From contig NZ_JADEXR010000006.1 in the NCBI RefSeq assembly GCF_015206995.1, forward strand, positions 16,085 through 80,084: a stretch of 64,000 nucleotides of DNA, given 5' to 3'. Positions 17,055 to 25,800 of this stretch are shown here, one piece after another. Below the pieces are notes generated by a model. It ran no database searches. It was not told the origin of the DNA and worked only from the letters and a program-made list of their open reading frames with translations. The stretch comes from an aff. Roholtiella sp. LEGE 12411. Lineage in GTDB: Bacteria; Cyanobacteriota; Cyanobacteriia; Cyanobacteriales; Nostocaceae. How positions within the stretch are numbered: the stretch's first letter is position 1; the number at the start of each line of letters is the position of its first letter. The position numbers and the translations under genes are program-made.

Positions 17055-20000
17055 GTGAAAGATATAAATAAAAGAATTGCCGCATTATCTCCCGAACAAC
17101 GAGCATTGTTTGAAATGCGGCTGAAGCAGAAAAACTTACAAATTAAAAACTCAACATCAATTGCTCAAAGAACAGCATCAGATATTTTATATTTATCATT
17201 AACTCAAGAGAGGTTGTGGCTACTTCATCAGCTACAACCAGATACACCTTTATATAATGAATCCAGTCTATTGCGTTTTACAGGTGTTCTCAACACTCTA
17301 GCTTTAGAAAAAAGTATTAACGAAATTATTAAAAGGCATGAAATTCTCCGCACTAGCTTTCAGGTTATAGATGAGCAAACTTTACAAGTAATTGATCCCA
17401 AGCTAACATTTACCCTAACAACTATAGAATTACCAATATACTCAGAAGCACAAGTCAACCAAATTGCCACAGAAAAAGCTCGTCAACCTTTTGATTTGAG
17501 CCAAGTGCCACTGTTTCGAGGTACGCTAATTCGTCTGAGTGAGCAAGAACATATTCTGCTACTTACTAAGCATCATATTATTTCTGATGGTTGGTCATGG
17601 CAAATCTTTTTTCGAGAGTTAGCATCACTATATCAAGGCTTCTGCCAAGATATTCCAGTAACATTGCCAGAGTTACCAATTCAGTATGCAGACTTTGCAC
17701 TGTGGCAAAGACAATATTTAAATGATAAATCGCATCAGTTGACATACTGGAAGCAGCAACTCAAAGATGCGCCGCCAATTCTCAACTTACCAACAGATTA
17801 TCCCCGCCCTGCACAACAAAGCTTCCAAGGTGCGCGTGCAACTATTGTAATTGAGCAAGCGATGGGCTACGCCCCGCTAAAAGCGATCGCAGATGCACTC
17901 AAGTCTTTTAGTCAACAGGAAGGCGTCACCCTGTTCATGGTACTGCTTGCAGCATTTAAAACCTTGCTTTACCGTTACACAGGACAGACAGACTTATTAG
18001 TTGGTACTCCCGTTGCTAATCGCACCCACAGCGAAATTGAGAATTTACTCGGATGCTTTGTTAACACTTTAGTTCTCCGCACTGATGTATCTGGAGAACC
18101 AAGTTTTAGAGAGTTGGTGAAACGAGTACGCGACACAGCCTTAGCTGCTTACACTCATCAAGAATTTCCTTTTGAACAGTTAGTTAAAGAATTACAACCG
18201 GAACGGACATTAAGCCACACTCCTCTATTTCAGGTGATGTTTGTCTTCCAAGATGCGCCAATGTTAGCCCTACAACTACCAAATTTAACCTTGGCTCCTT
18301 TAATGATAGACAACGGGACTGCTAAGTTTGATTTGACTTTGTATGTGGAAGATACCAAGCAAGGGTTAATCGGATTTTTGGAATACAACAGCGAGTTGTT
18401 CCATGCTGACACCATTAACAGGATGGTGGGACATTTTCAAACTTTATTAGAGAGTATAGTTGCTAATTGCGATCGCTCTGTAGCCAAATTGCCCTTACTA
18501 ACTCCGCCAGAGCAAACCCAACTACTGACAAATTCGCAGTCGATAAACGCAGACTACCCAGCCGAACTGTGTTTGCATCACTTGTTTGAACAACAGGTTC
18601 AAAAAACACCGGATGCTGTGGCAGTAGTGTTTGAAAACCAACAGTTGACTTACGATCAACTTAACATCAAAGCCAATCAACTAACGCACTACCTACAAAA
18701 TCAAGGCGTGAAACCAGAAACCTTAGTTGGCATCTGTATGGAACGCTCCTTAGAAATGGTGATTGGCATTTTAGCAATCCTTAAAGCAGGGGCGGCTTAT
18801 GTACCATTAGATCCAACTTACCCAACCGAGCGTCTAAGTTTCGTGCTAGAAGATGCTCAGTTAAAATTTATCCTCACTCAACAACAACATAGCCACAAAT
18901 TAGCTAACGATAAAACACAACTCATCTGCCTGGATACAGACACACAAATCATCGCTCAACAAAGTAAAGATAATCCCGACAGTCAAGTTGTACCTGCATC
19001 CTTGGCTTATATTATTTACACCTCCGGTTCTACAGGTAAACCCAAAGGTGTTTTAGTCAACCACGCCAATGTTGTGCGTTTGTTTGCTGCCACTGATGCT
19101 TGGTTTAAGTTTAACCAGCAGGATGTGTGGACGTTGTTTCACTCTATTGCCTTCGATTTCTCAGTGTGGGAAATCTGGGGTGCTTTGCTATATGGTGGAC
19201 GTTTAGTTGTAGTTCCTCACCAAGTCAGCCGCTCACCTCAAGCTTTCTATGAGTTATTGTCTTCTCAACAGGTGACAGTTCTCAACCAAACTCCCTCAGC
19301 CTTTCGCCAATTGATACAGGTTGATGAATCTGTGCCTGTTGGTGAAAAATTAAAACATTTAAGGTATGTCATCTTCGGTGGTGAGGCTTTAGAACTGCAA
19401 ACTTTGCAGCCTTGGTTTGAACGATATGGAGACAAGTCACCGCAGTTAGTCAATATGTACGGCATTACCGAAACAACCGTACACGTTACTTACCGCCCAT
19501 TAACTTGTGCAGATGTAACTCAGGCACAGGGAAGTGTAATTGGTATTCCGATTCCTGACTTGCAAGTTTACCTGCTAGACAAACATCAGCAACTTGTACC
19601 AATGGGAGTTCCGGGTGAAATTTACATTGGTGGTGCTGGTTTGGCACGAGGTTATTTGAATCGTCCAGAACTCACACAACAGAAGTTTATTTCTCACCCA
19701 TTTGCACTAGGAACACGTCTTTATCATTCTGGAGATTTGGCACGATATTTACCTAATGGTGAATTAGAATACCTTGGCCGGATTGACAACCAGGTGAAGA
19801 TTCGTGGCTTCCGCATTGAGTTAGGAGAGATTGAGACAACACTGACTCAACATCCTCTGATACGGGAAGCAGTTTTAGTGGCAAGAGAGGATGTACATGG
19901 TGATCAACGTTTGGTAGCTTACATTGTTACTAAATTGGATGCAAATATTACCCAAACGGAATTGCGAAATTATCTACAGCAACATTTGCCAGAATACATG

Positions 20001-21830
20001 CTTCCTGCTGCATTTGTGCTGCTAGATAGTTTACCATTAACACCTAATGGCAAAGTAGACCGTAAAGCATTACCCGCACCAGAGCAAACCCGCCCTGAAT
20101 TAGAACAAACATTTGTTGCGCCTCGTAACCCAACTGAGGAAATATTGGCAGGTATTTGGATAAAAATTCTGGGAATAGAACAAGTAGGTGTTCATGATAA
20201 CTTTTTTGATTTAGGTGGACATTCTTTATTAGCTACTCAAGTAATTTCCCAAGTAAGAAAACTGTTTGGGTTAGAAATACCGCTACGTTATTTATTTGCA
20301 TCACCCACAGTAGCTGAACTTGCCAAACATATAGAGATGCTAATGAAGGCTAAACCTGAATCCAATTCAGTCCCTTCTTTAGAACCTATTGACCGAAATC
20401 AAGAATTACCACTGTCTTTTTCTCAACAAAGATTGTGGTTTCTCCATCAATTAGACCCCGACTCAACAGCCTACAATGGCTCTGATTTGGTGCGGTTGCA
20501 AGGGATGCTAAATGTAGCAGCACTAGAGGAAAGCATTAACGAAATTGTCCGACGACATGAAGTTTTACGGACGTGCTTTGCAATTGTTGAGGGGCAACCA
20601 ATTCAGAAGATTATTGCTGAATTAAGAATACCTTTACCAATCGTAGATTTACAGCATTTACAAATAATTGAAAGAGAACAAGAAGTGCAAAAGCTAGAGG
20701 CAGAAAATGCCCAGCAGCCATTTGATTTGACACAAGTACCGTTGCTGCGGTTAGTGCTTTTGCATCTCACTCCAGAAGAACACATCTTGTTAGTCACAAT
20801 GCATCATATTATCTCTGATGCTTGGTCAGCAGGAGTGTTTATCAGCGAGGTGTCAGCACTTTACGAAGCATTTTCAAATAGCAAGCCTTCTCTGCTACCA
20901 GAGTTACCAATTCAATATGCTGATTATGCAGTATGGCAACAGCAATGGTTACAAGAAAAAAGGCTTGATACTCAATTAAGCTACTGGAAGCAACAGTTAA
21001 AAAATGCTAAAACAATCTTAGAATTACCCGCAGATAAACCGCGTACTCAACTACAAACTTCTTTAGGAAAAAAATACTCGTTCACCCTATCATCTACACT
21101 ATCTAATAATCTCAAATCTCTTAGTCAGCAAGAAGGTGTCACTTTATTTATGACTCTGCTGGCAGCTTTCAACACCTTGCTCTACCACTATACAAAACAA
21201 GAAGATATCCTTGTAGGTTCTCCTATTGCTAACCGTAACCACACTGAATTAGAAGGGTTAATTGGCTTTTTTGTCAACACTCTGGTATTACGTACTAATC
21301 TCTCTCATAACCCCAGCTTTAAAGAGTTATTGCAACGGGTACGAGAAACAGCTTTGGGGGCTTATACCCACCAAGATTTGCCTTTCGAGAAGTTAGTAGC
21401 AGAACTACAGTTAGAACGTACTTTAAATCATTCACCGCTATTTCAAGTATGGTTTGTTCTGCAAAACGCTCCCAAATCAGATTTTAAATTGGAGGGGCTA
21501 AATCTGAGCATTTTAGAAAGTGAAAGTGGTATGGTTCGCCATGATTTAAAACTGCAATTAACAGAAACATCAGAAGGGTTACAAGGTTTCTTTGAATATA
21601 AAACCGATTTGTTTCATGCTACTACTATTAATCGCGTGGCAGTTGTTTTAGAAACACTACTAACAACCGTTGTGGAACAACCTGATATTCTACTTTACCA
21701 GCTAGTAAAACTATTGCAAGAAACAGAAAAACAACAACAAATCCGCCAAAATCAAGAATTACAACAAGCCCGGATTGACAAGTTAGGCAAAGTAGAACGC
21801 AAGGCGATCGCGGGCAAAAATAAACCATAA
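17055..21830 (+). CDS. NRPS: C-A(Thr)-PCP-C
   Basis: A 1591-aa protein with a GTG start and a charged N-terminal helix that looks like a docking segment. The first C domain has HHIISDGWS (His173-174). The A domain gives pocket code DFWNIGMVHK (Thr), and PCP Ser1057 lies in LGGHS. A second, C-terminal C domain reads HHIISDAWS (His1250-1251), with Ala in place of the usual Gly after Asp. The tail (QQQIRQNQELQQARIDKL-type) is a coiled, docking-like end. Because the next NRPS starts with a domain lacking catalytic histidine, this C-terminal C domain is probably the one that joins the chain to Asp there (inference). Its A domain is nearly identical at DNA level to that of the first NRPS gene. A dispersed repeat (17859-17890) is inserted in frame in the first C domain. 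Confidence 0.92.
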   Translation: MKDINKRIAALSPEQRALFEMRLKQKNLQIKNSTSIAQRTASDILYLSLTQERLWLLHQLQPDTPLYNESSLLRFTGVLNTLALEKSINEIIKRHEILRTSFQVIDEQTLQVIDPKLTFTLTTIELPIYSEAQVNQIATEKARQPFDLSQVPLFRGTLIRLSEQEHILLLTKHHIISDGWSWQIFFRELASLYQGFCQDIPVTLPELPIQYADFALWQRQYLNDKSHQLTYWKQQLKDAPPILNLPTDYPRPAQQSFQGARATIVIEQAMGYAPLKAIADALKSFSQQEGVTLFMVLLAAFKTLLYRYTGQTDLLVGTPVANRTHSEIENLLGCFVNTLVLRTDVSGEPSFRELVKRVRDTALAAYTHQEFPFEQLVKELQPERTLSHTPLFQVMFVFQDAPMLALQLPNLTLAPLMIDNGTAKFDLTLYVEDTKQGLIGFLEYNSELFHADTINRMVGHFQTLLESIVANCDRSVAKLPLLTPPEQTQLLTNSQSINADYPAELCLHHLFEQQVQKTPDAVAVVFENQQLTYDQLNIKANQLTHYLQNQGVKPETLVGICMERSLEMVIGILAILKAGAAYVPLDPTYPTERLSFVLEDAQLKFILTQQQHSHKLANDKTQLICLDTDTQIIAQQSKDNPDSQVVPASLAYIIYTSGSTGKPKGVLVNHANVVRLFAATDAWFKFNQQDVWTLFHSIAFDFSVWEIWGALLYGGRLVVVPHQVSRSPQAFYELLSSQQVTVLNQTPSAFRQLIQVDESVPVGEKLKHLRYVIFGGEALELQTLQPWFERYGDKSPQLVNMYGITETTVHVTYRPLTCADVTQAQGSVIGIPIPDLQVYLLDKHQQLVPMGVPGEIYIGGAGLARGYLNRPELTQQKFISHPFALGTRLYHSGDLARYLPNGELEYLGRIDNQVKIRGFRIELGEIETTLTQHPLIREAVLVAREDVHGDQRLVAYIVTKLDANITQTELRNYLQQHLPEYMLPAAFVLLDSLPLTPNGKVDRKALPAPEQTRPELEQTFVAPRNPTEEILAGIWIKILGIEQVGVHDNFFDLGGHSLLATQVISQVRKLFGLEIPLRYLFASPTVAELAKHIEMLMKAKPESNSVPSLEPIDRNQELPLSFSQQRLWFLHQLDPDSTAYNGSDLVRLQGMLNVAALEESINEIVRRHEVLRTCFAIVEGQPIQKIIAELRIPLPIVDLQHLQIIEREQEVQKLEAENAQQPFDLTQVPLLRLVLLHLTPEEHILLVTMHHIISDAWSAGVFISEVSALYEAFSNSKPSLLPELPIQYADYAVWQQQWLQEKRLDTQLSYWKQQLKNAKTILELPADKPRTQLQTSLGKKYSFTLSSTLSNNLKSLSQQEGVTLFMTLLAAFNTLLYHYTKQEDILVGSPIANRNHTELEGLIGFFVNTLVLRTNLSHNPSFKELLQRVRETALGAYTHQDLPFEKLVAELQLERTLNHSPLFQVWFVLQNAPKSDFKLEGLNLSILESESGMVRHDLKLQLTETSEGLQGFFEYKTDLFHATTINRVAVVLETLLTTVVEQPDILLYQLVKLLQETEKQQQIRQNQELQQARIDKLGKVERKAIAGKNKP
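17859..17890. repeat. Small dispersed repeat inside a C domain
   Basis: A 32-bp copy starting gcgatgggctacgcccc and ending gcgatcgc, of the same family as 246-277 and 24950-24981 but read in another frame (AMGYAPLKAIA). Paralogous C domains run straight from the preceding strand into LKSFSQQEGVTLFM without these residues. Confidence 0.8.
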
Positions 21831-21844
21831 TTAGATATAGAGAA

Positions 21845-22855
21845 ATGAATCTAAAAGCATTCAAAAGAAAATCAATTACAGTATCTTCAGAAAACTTAGT
21901 CACCACTAATTTTTTAGAACCTGATAAACAGCTACCTCTCGCCATTCAACCTGCTGTCGATGGACTAAATTTAGTCAGTTGGGCAAGCAGTAACCGTGAC
22001 TGGATAGAGAGACAATTAATTCAATATGGAGGTCTGCTTTTTCGGAATTTTAAAATTAATACCCATAGCGAATTCGCTAATTTTATGCAGGCTATAGCAG
22101 GAGAATTAATCGAATATTCTTATCGTTCTACTCCGCGTAGCCAAGTTGATGGTAAGATATATACATCAACAGAATATCCGCCTGATCAATCAATCCCTTT
22201 ACATAACGAAATGGCCTATTCTCTTAATTGGCCAATGAAAATTGCATTCTTTTGCGTAAAGGCAGCAGAGCAAGGCGGAGAAACACCAATTGCTGATAGC
22301 CGTAAAGTATTTAAACGAATAGATCCAATAATTAAAGAGCGATTTATTCAAAAAAAGATTCTGTATGTCCGTAATTACGGACAAGGGATTGATTTATCTT
22401 GGGAAACTGTATTTCAAACTAACGATAAAGCCAAAGTCGAAGCTTATTGCCAATCTGCTGGTATTGATTTTACCTGGTTAGACGGAAATAAACTTAGAAC
22501 CAGCCAAGTTTGTCAAGCTGTTGCTACCCATCCTCAAACTGGTGATTCAATTTGGTTTAATCAAGCACATTTATTTCATATCTCAAGCTTAAAAGCTGAA
22601 GTCCGCCAATCTTTACTTGCTATACTGAATACTGACGAATTACCACGTAATTCTTATTATGGAGATGGTTCAGAAATGGAATCATCAGTGTTAGAAGAAA
22701 TCCAAAAAAATTATGAGCAAGAAACAGTGACATTCTCTTGGCAAGAAGGGGATATTTTACTGCTAGATAATATGCTAGCTGCTCATGGGCGTAAGCCATT
22801 TACAGGCGCAAGAAAAGTTCTGGTAGGTATGGCGGAACCTTATACAGGTCAATAA
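21845..22855 (+). CDS. TauD/SyrP-like Fe(II)/2-oxoglutarate hydroxylase, probable aspartyl beta-hydroxylase
   Basis: A 336-aa non-heme iron dioxygenase. The facial triad is visible as His120 and Glu122 in PLHNEMAY and the distal His314 in DNMLAAHGRKPF, with Arg323 placed to bind 2-oxoglutarate. HNE in place of HxD is typical of the SyrP-type enzymes that hydroxylate carrier-bound aspartate. It lies 14 bp after one NRPS gene and 29 bp before the module whose A domain carries an Asp code, so the likely reaction is beta-hydroxylation of PCP-bound Asp, which makes an iron-binding alpha-hydroxycarboxylate. Known stand-alone enzymes of this type in siderophore clusters work with an 'interface' C-like domain. 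Two candidates for such a domain occur here (N-termini of the NRPSs at 22885 and 44216). Confidence 0.88.
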   Translation: MNLKAFKRKSITVSSENLVTTNFLEPDKQLPLAIQPAVDGLNLVSWASSNRDWIERQLIQYGGLLFRNFKINTHSEFANFMQAIAGELIEYSYRSTPRSQVDGKIYTSTEYPPDQSIPLHNEMAYSLNWPMKIAFFCVKAAEQGGETPIADSRKVFKRIDPIIKERFIQKKILYVRNYGQGIDLSWETVFQTNDKAKVEAYCQSAGIDFTWLDGNKLRTSQVCQAVATHPQTGDSIWFNQAHLFHISSLKAEVRQSLLAILNTDELPRNSYYGDGSEMESSVLEEIQKNYEQETVTFSWQEGDILLLDNMLAAHGRKPFTGARKVLVGMAEPYTGQ

Positions 22856-22884
22856 TTAAAAAATCTTAAGTACATCGAATAATT

Positions 22885-25800
22885 ATGCAAGCTCTATCAA
22901 TAGAAGGCTTTCAAATTTCACCTCAGCAGAAACGCTTATGGTTATTACAGCAAGAAACCAACCATCAGCCATATCGAGTTCAGTGTGCAGTTTTAGTAGA
23001 GGGAAATATTGAATATACAATTTTAGAAAAAGCCATACATAATGTTTGGGCTAAATATGAAATTTTACGTACCAGTTTTCCTACATTGGCAGAAATGGCA
23101 GTTCCTTTACAAGTCATTGGAGAGGAAGCGTCTATAAAGTTTAACTATTATGATTGGCATGATTTAGATACAGAAATACAACAAATAAATATTGAGGTAT
23201 TATTTCAAGATTATAATAAATTATGTTTTGATTTAAAAGAAGGTTTTACTACCCAGATTGATGTAATTAAAAAATCTGAAAATCAATCCCTTTTACTTAT
23301 AGCAATATCAACCATTTGTGCAGATAGAATATCCCTGCATCATCTTTTGCATGATATTAGTGTAACTTATGATAATTATTTGCAGGAAAATGAGCTAGAA
23401 GATACACCTTTACAATATGCAGATATTGCTGCTTGGCAAAATGAGTTATTAATTGGAGAAGAAGCGGAAAGAGCAAAAGAGTATTGGCTCAATCAAAAAG
23501 TGCCTAATTCTTTTAGAAATCAATTACCAAACGAAAAAAAAGTTAATCAAAAGCTAAGGTTTGAACCCAGAGTTATCAGCATTAACTTTGATTCTGATAC
23601 CATAACTAATATTGCTGCGATCGCACAAAAAAATCATGTTGATATTTCGACAGTTTTAATGGCTTGTTGGCAAATTATCCTGTGGCGTTTGACTAACAAA
23701 TCTGAGGTGGTTTTAGCTTGGTGTTGTGATGGAAGAAATTATCAAGAATTACAGCCAGCAGTTGGTTTATTAGCTAAATATTTACCAATCCGTATTCAAG
23801 CACAAGAAAATTATATACTTGCTGATATATTAAAACAGTTAGATAAACAATTAAATGAAGCTGTCCAATGGCAAGATTTTTTTAATTTAGAAGATTTTGT
23901 CGATGAGACTAAAGATACTCAAAAATCATCATTTTTACCCTTGGCATTTGAATTTGTATCCCAGCCTAGTCAATATTTTGCTGGTGACGTATCTTTCTCG
24001 ATTCAAAACATTTATAGCTGTATTGAACGCTTCAAGATAAAATTATTATTTTGGCATCAAGGTGATTCACTAGCAGCAGAATTATATTATGATGCTAACT
24101 TATTTGAACTAAAAGAGATTGAACGATTAGCAGCACAGTTTCAGACTTTGTTAAGAAGTTTAATTAATAATCCAGAGACTCCAATTGCTCAACTAGAAAT
24201 CCTGCCTTCACAAGAACGCCAGCAACTACTAGTAGAATTTAAAAATACCAAAACCGTTGCTCATCCATATCATTGTATTCACCACTGGATTGAAGCACAG
24301 GCACAGAAAACACCGAATAATATTGCCCTTATTTTTGAAAATCAACATTTAACCTATCAAGAGCTAAATGTCAAAGCTAACAACTTAGCAAATCATTTGA
24401 CATCATTAGGAGTTAAACCGGAAGCTATTGTTGGACTTTGCATTGAACGTTCCTTGGATATGATGGTTGCTATCCTTGGCATTTTGAAAGCAGGTGCAGC
24501 CTACTTACCTCTGGAACCTTCTTTACCTGAAGCAGCATTAGCCTTCAGATTGCAGGATGCTCAAGTATCGGTGTTGTTAACTCAAAAGCGCCTTGTGGAA
24601 AAAATGAATTTCCAGGTGCAGGTGGTTTTTATTGACGCAGATATAAGTGATTCGCCTCAAAACAACATTCTCAAACCTGCTACCCCAGAAAACTTAGCTT
24701 ATGTTATCTACACCTCTGGTTCAACAGGTAAACCCAAAGGTGTTGCAGTTGAACATCGACAAATAGTCAATTATGTCAACGGTATATTAGAAAAACTCGA
24801 TTTACCAGAGGCGGCTAGCTTTGCTATTGTCTCCACCTTTGCGGCTGACTTAGGCAACACAGCTATCTATTCTGCCTTGTGTACAGGGGGATGTCTGCAT
24901 ATCATTTCCCAAGAACGTGCCACTGATCCAGTTGCATTTGCAGAATATTGCGATGGGCTACGCCCCGCCGTAGGCGATCGCAATGCCATAGACTGTTTAA
25001 AGATAGTCCCTTCACACCTATCTGCTTTATTATCAGGTTCTCATCCCGAAAAACTGCTACCACGTCAGCGCCTCATTCTTGGTGGTGAAGCCGCCACTTG
25101 GGATTTGATTAAACGGGTACGTGAATTAGCACCAAAATGCAAAATTCTTAACCATTACGGCCCAACAGAAACTACCGTTGGTGTACTCACCTATCCTGTA
25201 GAGGAAATCTCTACTGATACGCTATCAAATACTGTACCTTTGGGTCGTCCCTTAGCCAATACCCAAATATATTTACTCGATAACTATTGCCAACCTGTAC
25301 CCTTGGGTGTAACCGGAGAAATCTATATAGGTGGTGATAATGTAGGTAGAGGTTATATAAATCAACCAGAACTAACTAACGAGCGATTTATTCGTAATCC
25401 ATTCAGTAGTGAACCCGACGCAAGACTTTACAAAACCGGAGATTTAGGACGCTATAACTATGATGGAAATATAGAATTTATCGGTCGAATTGATGACCAA
25501 GTAAAATTACATGGTTATCGCATCGAACTAGGGGAAATTGAAGCTGTGCTTCGACAACATTCGCAAGTGCGAGAGGTAGTTGTAGTTGCAAAAGAAGCTC
25601 ATTCAGGGATAAAGCAGCTTGTAGCCTATATAGTTAGTCAAGAAGATTTAAAATCTGCTGAACTGCGGGATTTCATCAAGCAAAAGCTACCTGAATATAT
25701 GCTGCCTTCACAATTTGTATTCTTGAAGGCTTTACCGCTAACAGCGAATGGAAAAATTGACAAAAAAGCTCTACCTGCGCCGGATGCAGTTAAACCAGAA

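Noticed and set aside
22885..24200. Ordinary condensation domain at the N-terminus of the Asp module
   Set aside because: The catalytic His-His pair is replaced by Ser-Thr (STICADR); the fold is retained but not the active site.
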